A DNA stretch of 61,539 nt from Flavobacteriales bacterium (GCA_022361195.1 JAKSBJ010000001.1:1-61539); one strand, 5' to 3'. Shown: positions 46,903-55,765, counted from the stretch's first letter. A program made the numbers and translations. Notes: generated by a model from the letters alone, not told the origin.

Positions 46903-47132
46903 AAAAAGTAGCTGTAATAATATTTTTAGCCGGAGGATTTATGGCTTGCGAACAAAGCCCATGGTCCGAAGAAGAAAAGGATGCTTTTATGGATGAGTGT
47001 AGGGAGCAGGTAGATGATAAAAGCTATTGTAATTGTTACATGGAGCATGTGATGGCCAAATATCCACAAGCCGAAGATTCGGAAGAAATGTCCTTTGAAG
47101 AAGCGGTTGAATTATCTAAAGATTGTCAATAA
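46899..47132 (+). CDS. Small Cys-rich putative lipoprotein
   Basis: 77 residues. A lipoprotein-type signal (VAVIIFLAGGFMAC) with Cys17 as the predicted lipidated residue. The mature part has four more cysteines in a spaced pattern (DECREQ, YCNCY, final DC). Function unknown. Coupled to threonine aldolase by a 4-bp overlap. Confidence 0.75.
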   Translation: MKKVAVIIFLAGGFMACEQSPWSEEEKDAFMDECREQVDDKSYCNCYMEHVMAKYPQAEDSEEMSFEEAVELSKDCQ

Positions 47133-47133
47133 A

Positions 47134-47769
47134 ATGAAACATCTAGCAGTATTATCTGTCGTATTCCTTTTTATCGCTTGTTCAGGTGAACAACAAGAGC
47201 AGGAAGTGATTGCCATGGAAGATTTAATGGGAGGTGTTGGAGAAGAAACAATAGATAGTGTGTCGGCGGGAACTGATGATACGGTAATTGAAGATAGTGA
47301 GTTGGGATATTTTGTTCATTCACAATCCAGCCAATATGATACTACTTCTCATGATGAGTACAGTCAAATGGATCGCTTCAGTTTTTCTACTAGGGAAAAA
47401 ATTGTTTTTGAAGGAAAAGAAACAGTTCCTTATGGAGACAACCTTGATGTAACTCCTCGTGCCTGGTTTTACCATTATACCTTTTCAGATTCGGCTAAAA
47501 CCAATAACGCTTTTTACAATTTCTTGGATGATGTTTCAGAAAATGGAGAATCTGAACCTGTTCGTATTTATGAAGATATGGAGGCGCTTAAAACTCCACC
47601 ATTGCATTACATCGTTTATGATACCAGCATTGTATTTATTAAATACACTTGTGAAGCTGAAAAAAACGACTGGAAATCCTTTGAAGATTCTTTGATTAAC
47701 TATTACGGTTCAGAATACCGTTACCGTTTTGATGTTGAGTGTGGAGGACCTTTAAAATGGTTAGATTAG
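47134..47769 (+). CDS. Lipoprotein of unknown function
   Basis: 211 residues from the ATG at 47134, one base after the previous stop; the frame also opens at a TTG (47095) inside the upstream gene, which would spoil the signal. Lipobox FLFIACSG. The mature part is acidic, with FLDDVSENGE, PLHYIVYDTSIVFIKYTCE and a C-terminal Cys that could pair with the former. No family recognised. Confidence 0.78.
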   Translation: MKHLAVLSVVFLFIACSGEQQEQEVIAMEDLMGGVGEETIDSVSAGTDDTVIEDSELGYFVHSQSSQYDTTSHDEYSQMDRFSFSTREKIVFEGKETVPYGDNLDVTPRAWFYHYTFSDSAKTNNAFYNFLDDVSENGESEPVRIYEDMEALKTPPLHYIVYDTSIVFIKYTCEAEKNDWKSFEDSLINYYGSEYRYRFDVECGGPLKWLD

Positions 47770-47908
47770 CAGTTGAAATAAAAATTGACATACTTTAATC
47801 GTTTGACTTGCCTTTTGAACTCAATTTTCGTATCTTATAATAAGAGGCACAAAAAAAATCTCCAACTTCCCACAAGCAAACAAATTGCCCCTAATTATTA
47901 AAGGACAA

Positions 47909-50140
47909 ATGAAACGATTAGGCGAACTAATAGGTACCGGATTGCGTTTTTTTCCGATACAATTGCTTTTCTTGCACATCAAGAAAAGTCATTTGCTATT
48001 AGTGCTTTGGTTACTTCTTTTTGGTTTTGTAACACAAACCCTGGCTTCTAAATTTGGTTTTCCTTACCTCTTTTTGTCACCAGAGTATTTAGGTGAAGTA
48101 GGAAGTTTATCCTTTTTTATTCTTGGTTTTTCCATTGGTGGATTCTTCATGGCCTACCATCTATACAGTTATGTCATCATGGGACCATCTTTTCCTTTTT
48201 TGGCAACACTGTCTCGACCATTTTATAAATTCTGTATTAACAATTCGGTTATCCCTGTTCTTTTTTATGGGATCTTACTTTATAATATAATAGATGTCCA
48301 ATCCGAAGAAGAATTACGATCAGCAGGAGAAATTGCGATACAGATTTTATCCTTAACAGGAGGAATTATCCTTTTTATTATTCTTTCAGTTTTTTATTTC
48401 TTCAAAACCAATTTCGATATTCTCAATTTCCAAACCAGGAGTAAACGAAGGGGCTGGTACGCTTTGGTAGGCACACTTTTTTCTAAGAAAAACTATTGGT
48501 TTGAATCTCCATTGACAAAAATCTATCAGCCATCCTATTACTTTTCATCTTTAAGAGGAGTTAAGTTGGCGCGTGAAGCAAGACATTATGATCGAAAACT
48601 AACCAAAGAAATTTTTCAGCAAAACCACCTCAACGCTTCCATCTTTGAGATAGCTATGTTGGGATCTTTTTTAATGTTGGGAATCTTTCAAAACTATCCT
48701 GTTTTTCAAATTCCATCCGGTGCTAGCTATATTTTATTGAGTACTGTTGCCCTTATGCTCATTACCATTTTAACCTCTTGGTTTAAAGGTTGGGCTGTGA
48801 CAGTATTAATTGGGATGTTTTTGGGAGTTAACTTTTTATCCACCCAGTTTGAATCCATTCAACCCGAAAACAAAATGTATGGTTTGGATTATGAAAACAA
48901 GGTAGAATACAATTTAGCTAATCTGCAAAGTATTCAATATGCCGAAAATGACCTCCTTGCGGATTTGCAACACCAGCAACTAATGTTGGAAAACTGGCAT
49001 AAAAAAGCATCTCTAATTCAAGGTACCAATAAACCTCGTTTGCTTATTGTCAATTGCTCGGGTGGTGGATTGCGTTCGGCAATGTGGACCTTTCATGTTT
49101 TTGAAGAATTAGATCAACGCTTAAAAGGACAATTTTTTCCAAACGTTCAAATGATTACCGGAGCCTCAGGAGGTATGATAGGAGCTTCTTACTACCGTGA
49201 TCTTTATCGTACAAATCCTCAGTTTAGTCAGGAGAACGATGATAAGTACCTCAACAATATTTCTAAAGATTTACTTAATTCGGTTTGTTTTAACCTGGCC
49301 TGTCATGATATGTTTTTTAGATATAAACGAGTTACCATTGATGGAGAAACTTATGTGAGAGATAGAGGGTTTGCTTTTGAACAGCAGTTGAATAAAAATA
49401 CCGATCAAATCATGAGTGATAAGTTGGGGGATTATGCGGACGAAGAATTTTCTGCTAAAATTCCACTGATGATTTTTTCTCCCACTATTATTAATGATGG
49501 TCGTAGAATGATTATTGCCACTCAACCTATGAGTTATTTGAATGGAACGCAATATACCGGAAAAGATGTTGGGCCCGAAAATGTAGAGTTTATTCGTTTG
49601 TTTGAGAACAACAATCCGTTAAACACGCAATATTCTTCTGTCTTGCGAGCTAATTCAACATTCCCTTACGTATTGCCAATGGTAAGTATGCCTACCTCTC
49701 CCAAAATTCAGTTGATGGATGCTGGAATTCGGGATAATTATGGAACAAAAACTACCCTTCGGTATATCGCTGCAGCGGAGAGCTGGTTGGAAGAAAAAAC
49801 TTCCGGAATCATCATTCTTCAAATTCGGGACATTAGTAAAGACTATGATATAACTGATCATCATGATCCTACTTTGATGGATCACATATTTGAACCAGTC
49901 ATGAATTTTTATGGGAATTATCATCATGCACAGGAATTTGATGCGCAGGAGTTAATCGAAAACGGTGCTTGCGAAAATGTTCCTATTGACGTTGTTTCTT
50001 TTGTCTTGCGAGAAGATCCAAATGAAAAAATATCATTGAGTTGGCATTTGACTCAGCGTGAGAAAAAAAAAAAAAAAAAAACCTTTCACAGTAAAAAGAA
50101 TCAGAAAGAAGTCCAGAAATTGATAGATTTGTTGCAATGA
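47909..50140 (+). CDS. Multi-span membrane protein with patatin-like phospholipase domain
   Basis: 743 residues from the ATG at 47909. About eight to nine membrane spans occupy residues ~25-320. The rest is a patatin domain: NCSGGGLRSAMW (oxyanion loop, ~385), GASGGMIG with the nucleophile Ser (~420) and DAGIRDNYG with the catalytic Asp (~604). It should hydrolyse a membrane lipid acyl ester. A run of 19 A residues (50063-50081) encodes six lysines 20 codons before the stop, so the C-terminus is prone to slippage or sequencing error. Confidence 0.87.
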   Translation: MKRLGELIGTGLRFFPIQLLFLHIKKSHLLLVLWLLLFGFVTQTLASKFGFPYLFLSPEYLGEVGSLSFFILGFSIGGFFMAYHLYSYVIMGPSFPFLATLSRPFYKFCINNSVIPVLFYGILLYNIIDVQSEEELRSAGEIAIQILSLTGGIILFIILSVFYFFKTNFDILNFQTRSKRRGWYALVGTLFSKKNYWFESPLTKIYQPSYYFSSLRGVKLAREARHYDRKLTKEIFQQNHLNASIFEIAMLGSFLMLGIFQNYPVFQIPSGASYILLSTVALMLITILTSWFKGWAVTVLIGMFLGVNFLSTQFESIQPENKMYGLDYENKVEYNLANLQSIQYAENDLLADLQHQQLMLENWHKKASLIQGTNKPRLLIVNCSGGGLRSAMWTFHVFEELDQRLKGQFFPNVQMITGASGGMIGASYYRDLYRTNPQFSQENDDKYLNNISKDLLNSVCFNLACHDMFFRYKRVTIDGETYVRDRGFAFEQQLNKNTDQIMSDKLGDYADEEFSAKIPLMIFSPTIINDGRRMIIATQPMSYLNGTQYTGKDVGPENVEFIRLFENNNPLNTQYSSVLRANSTFPYVLPMVSMPTSPKIQLMDAGIRDNYGTKTTLRYIAAAESWLEEKTSGIIILQIRDISKDYDITDHHDPTLMDHIFEPVMNFYGNYHHAQEFDAQELIENGACENVPIDVVSFVLREDPNEKISLSWHLTQREKKKKKKTFHSKKNQKEVQKLIDLLQ

Positions 50141-50161
50141 CAAACTCGTCTTCAGTTTATT

Positions 50162-51703
50162 ATGGAGGATCAAAATCAGGAGAATAAAAAGGACGAACAG
50201 TCCAACAAAGACCAATCTACCTTTGATAAATCAAAGAAGGGACCTATCTCTTTTGGGAGAGAAGGTGACCCTACTAAAATCCGTGTTGAACGAAACCCGG
50301 GAGAGATTATTAATGGAATGTGGGGATTTTTGAGAACCATTTTGTCTTTGCGTAAGGATACTTACGATGTTGATTCTGTCGTGAATGAAATTCAGGGCGG
50401 AATAGAGTTTAAAGGATATAATGTCTGGATTTTAATTTGTTCCATCATTGTTGCTTCGGTTGGTTTGAACTTAGGTTCTACTGCTGTCATTGTTGGGGCC
50501 ATGTTAATTTCTCCATTAATGGGACCAATTAGAGGAATTGGTTTTGGAGTTGCCATGAACGATTTTCAAATGTTGGTGTCATCCGTCAAGAACTTTGGAG
50601 TGACAGTTGGAATTAGTATTGTGGTAGCAACACTTTACTTTTGGGCTTCTCCTTTAAATGGATTGAATTCTGAATTATTGGGAAGAACTTCACCAACTTT
50701 TATGGATGTGGTGATTGCCTTTTTTGGTGGTTTAGCCGGAGTTATTGCAGCAGCAAAAGGAAAAAATGATACAGTAATTCCAGGGGTGGCAATTGCTACA
50801 GCATTAATGCCTCCACTATGTACCGCTGGTTTTGGAATTGCTCATGGTGAATGGACTTATTTTGTTGGGGCTTCTTATTTGTTCTTGCTCAACTCTTTAC
50901 TTATTGCATTGTCAACCATTCTTTTTATACGATATATCCGCTTTCCAAAGAAAGAATACGTTACGCCAAAAATTGAACGAAAAGCACAAAACTACATTAT
51001 CATCTTTATGGTAGTTATTGTTGCACCGTCAGGGTATTTATTTTACAAAATGGCTCAACGTTCCATTTTTGAATCCAAGGCAGAATTGTTTGTTGCAGAA
51101 ATTATTCAAAAGACTGATCCAAATATGATCGTTGATCCTACCTATGAATATGATGGAAAGGATTCAAAAATTCATTTGGCAATTCAGAATTTTTATGCAG
51201 ACTCTTCACAACAAATGGTTTGGAAAAGCCAATTGGAGAACTATGAAATCGAATATGCTGAGATTAAAGTAAAACAAGATCGTGATTTTGAATCTTTATT
51301 GGATGAACGACTGTTGGGATTGGATAACAGAAATAAGGGAGTCAACACACTCGCCGAGTTAATTTCAAGAAAAGATCAGCAGTATTATAGCCTCTTGGAG
51401 GAAGTACAAAATTTAAAGGACGAAAAAAAGTCTAATGGAAGAGGTTTAGAAATGGATTATGTCTTGCGTGGTTTTTACATTGAATATCCTGAACTTGCTA
51501 ATGTGAGTATTGATAAGCGGTTTTCGGTTTCCGGATCATCAGCCATTGATACAACCTATGCTTTAAGTCTGCAGTTTGATCCAACCGTTTCAGTTCAAAA
51601 GCAAAATGACCTTAAAAAACGAATTGCAGACCGATTTGTCTACGAGTTGAAAGAAAAGGCTGCTTATAAGCAAGATTCGGTTGAGGTTATCATCATCAAA
51701 TAG
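50162..51703 (+). CDS. DUF389 membrane protein
   Basis: 513 residues. A charged N-terminus, then the DUF389/TIGR00341-type membrane core with about six spans and the block GAMLISPLMGPIRGIGFGVA, ALMPPLCTAGFG. A soluble C-terminal half (~300-513) follows. The family is widespread and its function is unsettled. Twenty-one bases downstream of the patatin gene. Confidence 0.88.
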   Translation: MEDQNQENKKDEQSNKDQSTFDKSKKGPISFGREGDPTKIRVERNPGEIINGMWGFLRTILSLRKDTYDVDSVVNEIQGGIEFKGYNVWILICSIIVASVGLNLGSTAVIVGAMLISPLMGPIRGIGFGVAMNDFQMLVSSVKNFGVTVGISIVVATLYFWASPLNGLNSELLGRTSPTFMDVVIAFFGGLAGVIAAAKGKNDTVIPGVAIATALMPPLCTAGFGIAHGEWTYFVGASYLFLLNSLLIALSTILFIRYIRFPKKEYVTPKIERKAQNYIIIFMVVIVAPSGYLFYKMAQRSIFESKAELFVAEIIQKTDPNMIVDPTYEYDGKDSKIHLAIQNFYADSSQQMVWKSQLENYEIEYAEIKVKQDRDFESLLDERLLGLDNRNKGVNTLAELISRKDQQYYSLLEEVQNLKDEKKSNGRGLEMDYVLRGFYIEYPELANVSIDKRFSVSGSSAIDTTYALSLQFDPTVSVQKQNDLKKRIADRFVYELKEKAAYKQDSVEVIIIK

Positions 51704-51707
51704 TACC

Positions 51708-52211
51708 ATGAAACACCTTTTGTTAGTAGGGTTTTTAATGCTGGTATTAACTTCTTATAGCCAGCAAAACGCTTTAACGGTAAAAATGGGACTTAATCGG
51801 ATTGGTCTATTTGTTGCGCCATCATATCAACGTGTTATTAAGAAACATGAGTTCACAGCTGGTTTAAAATTCTATACGCAAGATCAGGTTTTTGAGCGTA
51901 GATATCCGGGCTTATTATTAGGCTACGATTTTCAGTTGTTTTCTTTTAAAGAGCGATTGTTTGGTAAAGTGGGATGGAGTAGTTCCATTTTTTTTGAAAA
52001 CAAATCATCCGGTAATTTATTATTATTTGATCACATGGCACATTTGGGTATCGCAGTTGCAATTATTCCTAAGCTGCATTTTGCTTTGGAGCCAGGAATA
52101 GGATTAACGAACAATGTTGTTTATGGAGAGTTGGAAAATCCAACGGATTATCATTATTTAAACTATGGACTGGCGGTTAGGCTTACATATTATTTTGGTT
52201 CTTCTGATTAG
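51708..52211 (+). CDS. Putative small outer-membrane beta-barrel protein
   Basis: 167 residues from the ATG at 51708 (a TTG at 51681 lies in the upstream gene). Signal peptide (KHLLLVGFLMLVLTSYSQ). The mature part alternates hydrophobic and polar residues (FTAGLKFYTQ, YGLAVRLTYYFG) and ends in aromatic residues, as in small beta barrels. No family recognised. Confidence 0.72.
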   Translation: MKHLLLVGFLMLVLTSYSQQNALTVKMGLNRIGLFVAPSYQRVIKKHEFTAGLKFYTQDQVFERRYPGLLLGYDFQLFSFKERLFGKVGWSSSIFFENKSSGNLLLFDHMAHLGIAVAIIPKLHFALEPGIGLTNNVVYGELENPTDYHYLNYGLAVRLTYYFGSSD

Positions 52212-52974
52212 CGGTGCCTGCACCAAAGGAGAGAAGAAGCATGCTGCAGAGGTGTATGGCCATGCAGGAGGAGGTATTTCCAAAGGACGCTATATCTATC
52301 CCCCTAATTCAGCCGAATCTATCAGTTATGCGTTTGACGTTTTAAATGCGGATGGAGTTGAGGTGGATGTACGACTGACCAAAGACAGTTCCATGGTACT
52401 TTTTCACGATTCTGGTCTTGAGTTAGAAACGGATGGTGTAGGGTGTGTTGAGCAATATACACTGGCAGAACTTAAAGAACTCAATTATGCTGATCGTTAC
52501 GAGATAATAACTTTAACCGAAGCTTTGCATTTGTCATCAGAGCGTAATCGATCTTTATTTCTCGATTTAAAAACGGTTGCTGAATGTGGTATAGGATCTA
52601 TAAGTGAAGAATGGGTCAATAAAGGATTTGAAGAGGTTGAGGAATTTTTAGAAAATCACCCTTTGCCCCCAATTACAGTGAATTCAAAAAGCCTTTCGGT
52701 TTTATCATGGATAGATGGTGATGTCTTTCTAAAGTCTTTTGAAACTGAAAATATCGAAGTTGGAATAGAGCAATACCAGGCAGATAATATCGACAAATTA
52801 ACGGTTCGTTTAGATTGGATAAATAATGAACAGGCTAATTTGCTAAGGGATCTTCAAATTCCCTTTTGTATTTTTGGAATTAAGACACAAAAGGAGATAA
52901 GGGAGGCTTATGGACTATTACCAACCGAAATGATCTCGGACAATGTCGCCTTTACTAAGAAAATAATGCGTTAA
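52165..52974 (+). CDS. Glycerophosphodiester phosphodiesterase, lipoprotein
   Basis: 269 residues. Lipoprotein signal with SGAC. GDPD motifs: YGHAGGGI (catalytic His), NSAESISYAF, VEVDVRLTKDSSMVLFHD (metal Glu/Asp and second His) and LFLDLK. It hydrolyses glycerophosphodiesters to glycerol-3-phosphate and an alcohol. The start overlaps the end of the beta-barrel gene by 47 bases, longer than usual; a later start would lose the signal peptide. Confidence 0.85.
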   Translation: MDWRLGLHIILVLLISGACTKGEKKHAAEVYGHAGGGISKGRYIYPPNSAESISYAFDVLNADGVEVDVRLTKDSSMVLFHDSGLELETDGVGCVEQYTLAELKELNYADRYEIITLTEALHLSSERNRSLFLDLKTVAECGIGSISEEWVNKGFEEVEEFLENHPLPPITVNSKSLSVLSWIDGDVFLKSFETENIEVGIEQYQADNIDKLTVRLDWINNEQANLLRDLQIPFCIFGIKTQKEIREAYGLLPTEMISDNVAFTKKIMR

Positions 52975-52983
52975 GTTTGTGCT

Positions 52984-53331
52984 ATGGGGAAGAACAAGAA
53001 GAAAAGAATTGATGTTGTTTATTCAACGAATCCAAATTTTGAATTTGATCACGAAGAGGAATTTGAAGAGGAAACCTTGCCTCCTCAGCAGCAGGATTTG
53101 AGAGTGTTAATTGATCGTAAACAGCGAAAAGGAAAAGAAGTAACGCTTGTTACAGGTTTTGTTGGAACTGAAGATGATCTAAAAGAGTTGGGGAAAACAA
53201 TCAAGCAAAAATGTGGAACCGGTGGTACTGTAAAAGACGGTGAGATTATCATTCAAGGAAATAACCTCAAAAAAGTACTCGAGCTTTTGCAGCAAATGAA
53301 CTATAAAGCCAAACAATCGGGGGGCAACTAA
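52984..53331 (+). CDS. yciH: SUI1/eIF1-like translation factor (YciH family)
   Basis: 115 residues. An acidic N-terminal half (~1-45) leads to a SUI1 domain: RKQRKGKEVTLVTGF, LGKTIKQKCGTGGTV and a final NLKKVLELLQQMNYKAKQSGG. Bacterial members of this family are linked to initiation fidelity. Nine bases after the GDPD gene. The terminator-like hairpin at 53366-53393 follows. Confidence 0.92.
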   Translation: MGKNKKKRIDVVYSTNPNFEFDHEEEFEEETLPPQQQDLRVLIDRKQRKGKEVTLVTGFVGTEDDLKELGKTIKQKCGTGGTVKDGEIIIQGNNLKKVLELLQQMNYKAKQSGGN

Positions 53332-53365
53332 ATTACTTTCTGAAAAATTTCTGGGAATAAAAAAA

Positions 53366-53393
53366 GGTCACTCTTTTTAAAATATGAGTGACC
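53366..53393 (-). terminator. Strong terminator-type hairpin, best on the minus strand
   Basis: GGTCACTC (53366-53373) and GAGTGACC (53386-53393) form a perfect 8-bp stem. Read on the minus strand it is followed by seven T residues. On the plus strand only CCGATTTT follows, so it may also end transcription of the SUI1 gene but less well. Confidence 0.6.
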
Positions 53394-53494
53394 CCGATTT
53401 TGAACGTCATAAATATGGTAGCAGATACCATATGTGTGTTAACCAATTTAAACCCTATGAAAAGAAACAACGCTCAAAATCGGGACTCATATTT
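53380..53494. other. Long imperfect inverted repeat with nested hairpin; candidate structured RNA
   Basis: Arms 53380-53406 and 53471-53494 pair over 24 positions with one mismatch or G-U and a 3-base bulge (AAATATGAGT and CCCGATTTTGA against ACTCATATTT and TCAAAATCGGG). Between them ATATGGTA-GCAGA-TACCATAT forms a perfect 8-bp hairpin (53412-53432). The left arm shares GAGT and CCC with the terminator stem at 53366-53393, so both structures cannot form together. No promoter was identified on either strand. Confidence 0.5.
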
Positions 53495-53591
53495 GTATGA
53501 AACTTGACTGTTTCATTGTATAACCCTTGCTCTAATATACGTGAGATTTTCTCCTTTGTTGTCCAGAATAATTTAAAGTATGTTAATTTTT

Positions 53592-53621
53592 GATTAAACG
53601 GTAATATGACCGATTAAACGG
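53592..53621. repeat. Direct repeat GATTAAACGG with 20-bp spacing
   Basis: Two exact copies of GATTAAACGG (53592-53601 and 53612-53621) start 20 bases apart, two helical turns. Looser copies of TTAAAC recur toward pyrR (near 54007, 54077, 54150 and 54244). Could be tandem protein-binding sites; the AT-rich background weakens the case. Confidence 0.35.
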
Positions 53622-53630
53622 ATTTAGGAA

Positions 53631-53662
53631 AAATCTAAACAGTTTAGGTGGTGTTTAGATTT
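53631..53662 (-). terminator. Terminator of the candidate small gene
   Basis: AAATCTAAAC and GTTTAGATTT form a perfect 10-bp stem around a 12-base loop; on the minus strand it is followed by TTTCC. The stop codon of the 45-codon ORF overlaps the stem base. Outer bases TTTAGGA (53623-53629) and TCCTAAA (53669-53675) could extend it. Confidence 0.5.
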
Positions 53663-53798
53663 AATTTAATCCTAAAAAATTGAAAATTAATTGAGGGATT
53701 TTAAGTTGTTTAGCGCTGTGTAAAATCAAGGTCTTAAGTTTTAATATTTTGTTTTTCAGTTGGTTAACTCGTTGCTTTTGCAGTGTGATTTGATCCAT
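53661..53798 (-). CDS. Candidate 45-residue basic coiled-coil protein
   Basis: ATG at 53798, TAA at 53661. The product is basic (about ten Lys/Arg) with regularly spaced Leu/Ile (QKQRVNQLKNKILKLKTLIL), ending in a hydrophobic IPQLIFNFLGLN. The stop is followed at once by a 10-bp terminator hairpin, which supports a real transcription unit. No homolog is recognised and no -7 box was found upstream, so a chance ORF remains possible. Confidence 0.35.
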   Translation of the reverse strand: MDQITLQKQRVNQLKNKILKLKTLILHSAKQLKIPQLIFNFLGLN

Positions 53799-54256
53799 GT
53801 TTAATAGTTTAGAATCGCCTTTTGAGGGTGATTAAGATACTACTCAGAAAGAGCCGAAAAGTGAAAATAAAGTAGCTGAAAGTGGATTTTACATTGATTT
53901 ACCTAAAAAAATGTGTCGTTAAATGTTTGTTTTTTATCGATTAATGTGTTTTAATTTTAGATTAACTGTTTTTTGTCTCGATTTTGTCAAAAAAACACCT
54001 AAAAAAATTAAACCGGAAAATTTAGGAAGAGAAAATAATTAAGCAATTTTTGCCTTAAAACGTTCGAAAAAATCGACTTAAACGATCATTAAAATTTTAG
54101 TGAGGCTTAAATGATCAATTTTGCAAAAATATTTTGCGAGGAAATGATTTAAACATCACTTTTAAGTCAGCGATTTATACTCAATTTTGTTTAAAGCCTG
54201 TTAACAAAACAGACAAATTAAGTCAATCAACAAATCTCATATTAAACGAAATCCAT

Positions 54257-54264
54257 TACATTTG
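54257..54264 (+). promoter_or_regulatory. Candidate -7 box of pyrR
   Basis: TACATTTG fits TAnnTTTG exactly, 15 bases before the ATG at 54280. It overlaps the in-frame TTG at 54262 and so argues against that codon as the start. No clear -33 element. Confidence 0.5.
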
Positions 54265-54279
54265 CCCAACCGATCTCTA

Positions 54280-54837
54280 ATGAACAAAAGGACAATCCTA
54301 AATAGCAAACATTTTGAGATTACTCTTAAGCGTTTAGCCAGTGAGCTAAAAGAAAATCATTCTTCTTTCGAAAATACTGTTCTAATTGGTCTGCAACCAA
54401 GAGGAATTCACGTTTTGGAGCGTTTAAAGTCTATTCTCGAACACAATCTTGGTCAGGAATTAACCTGCGGACAATTGGACATAACATTTTATCGAGACGA
54501 TTTTCGACGAAGAGAGCGTCCAATCATTCCATCCGTTACCAACATCGATTTTATCATAGAAGGTAAAAAAGTAGTTTTGATTGATGATGTATTATTCTCG
54601 GGGCGAACAATTCGTTCGGGACTGGATGCATTGTTGGCTTTTGGACGTCCACAAAAAGTTGAACTATTAGCTTTTATTGATAGGAGATTTGAAAGACACC
54701 TACCAATTCAACCAGATTATACCGGAAAGTTAGTAGACACATTATCTTCTCAAAGAGTTTCGGTTGAATGGAAAGAAATAGAGGGAGAGGATCAAGTGAT
54801 ATTATTAGAAACCACTGAAGAAGAAAAGAATGGATAA
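54280..54837 (+). CDS. pyrR: PyrR bifunctional regulator / uracil phosphoribosyltransferase
   Basis: 185 residues from the ATG at 54280. Type I phosphoribosyltransferase fold with the PRPP loop VVLIDDVLFSGRTIRSGLDALL and VLIGLQPRGIHVLERL. PyrR binds UMP and pyr mRNA in Gram-positive bacteria; in Bacteroidota the RNA role is less clear. Overlaps pyrB by eight bases, so expression is coupled. I saw no obvious PyrR-binding loop between the -7 box and the ATG, as the leader is too short. Confidence 0.93.
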   Translation: MNKRTILNSKHFEITLKRLASELKENHSSFENTVLIGLQPRGIHVLERLKSILEHNLGQELTCGQLDITFYRDDFRRRERPIIPSVTNIDFIIEGKKVVLIDDVLFSGRTIRSGLDALLAFGRPQKVELLAFIDRRFERHLPIQPDYTGKLVDTLSSQRVSVEWKEIEGEDQVILLETTEEEKNG

Positions 54838-55765
54838 TTTAAGCGTTGAACATCTGATTGGAATTAAAGATTTGAGTCGGCAGGATATTGAACTTATCTT
54901 CAAAACAGCCGATAGTTTCAAACAGGTGATTAATCGTCCCATTAAAAAGGTACCTTCTTTAAGGGATATTACCATTGCCAACCTCTTTTTTGAAAATTCT
55001 ACTCGAACTCGATTATCCTTTGAGTTAGCTGAGAAACGATTGTCAGCGGATGTGATTAATTTTTCTGCTTCAAGTTCCTCGGTAAAAAAGGGGGAGACAT
55101 TAATCGACACGGTAAATAACATTTTGGCCATGAAGGTGGATATGGTTGTCATGAGACATCCTAATCCTGGAGCAGCTAAATTTTTGTCGGAAAGAATTGA
55201 TGCAAGGGTGGTTAATGCAGGTGATGGAACCCATGAACATCCTACTCAAGCTTTATTGGATGCCTATTCAATCAGAGAAGTACATGGCGACAACTTTGAA
55301 GGAAAGAAAGTGGTGATTGTAGGAGATATAACTCATTCACGAGTAGCACTTTCAAATATTTTTTGTCTTCAAAAGTTAGGGGCAGAGGTGATGGTTTGCG
55401 GTCCTACAACTTTGATTCCTAAACACATTGATAAATTGGGAGTTAAAGTAGAGCATAATTTGAGAAAAGCACTTGAGTGGTGTGATGTTGCCAACATGCT
55501 CCGAATTCAACTCGAACGTCAGGACATTAAACCTTTTCCTTCACTGAGAGAATACAGTATGTTGTTTGGTTTGAACAAAGAACTACTGGATAGTTTAGAC
55601 AAAAAGATTACGGTCATGCATCCGGGACCAATAAATCGTGGAGTAGAAATTTCATCGGATGTGGCAGATTCAGATCAATCCATTATTTTACAACAGGTTG
55701 AAAATGGAGTGGCTGTTCGTATGGCAATCATCTATTTACTTGCTTCACAGATTGGTCGTAATTGA
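54830..55765 (+). CDS. pyrB: Aspartate carbamoyltransferase catalytic subunit
   Basis: 311 residues. Forms carbamoyl-aspartate in pyrimidine synthesis. Carbamoyl-phosphate site FFENSTRTRLSFELA, SSVKKGETLIDT, the HPTQALLDAY block and HPGPINRGVEI are all present. No pyrI regulatory subunit follows. A hairpin at 55840-55856 lies between it and the STAS gene. Confidence 0.97.
   Translation: MDNLSVEHLIGIKDLSRQDIELIFKTADSFKQVINRPIKKVPSLRDITIANLFFENSTRTRLSFELAEKRLSADVINFSASSSSVKKGETLIDTVNNILAMKVDMVVMRHPNPGAAKFLSERIDARVVNAGDGTHEHPTQALLDAYSIREVHGDNFEGKKVVIVGDITHSRVALSNIFCLQKLGAEVMVCGPTTLIPKHIDKLGVKVEHNLRKALEWCDVANMLRIQLERQDIKPFPSLREYSMLFGLNKELLDSLDKKITVMHPGPINRGVEISSDVADSDQSIILQQVENGVAVRMAIIYLLASQIGRN

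Larger units (their letters stand above)
53332..54279. other. 948-bp AT-rich intergenic region between the SUI1 gene and pyrR
   Basis: No ORF longer than 45 codons stands out and no tRNA is seen. The region holds a terminator-like hairpin (53366-53393), a long inverted repeat (53380-53494), further short hairpins (53412-53432 and 53497-53516), direct repeats (53592-53621), a candidate small gene with its own terminator (53631-53798), and the pyrR -7 box (54257-54264). The stretch 53800-54250 is very AT-rich with several copies of TTAAAC and nothing else that I can name. Confidence 0.7.

Noticed and set aside
54262..54279. TTG at 54262 as the pyrR start
   Set aside because: It lies inside the exact -7 box TACATTTG, so it would be upstream of the transcript start.
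53332..54279. tmRNA, RNase P RNA or SRP RNA in the long gap
   Set aside because: None of their conserved core sequences was found; the structure seen is a long inverted repeat with small hairpins only.
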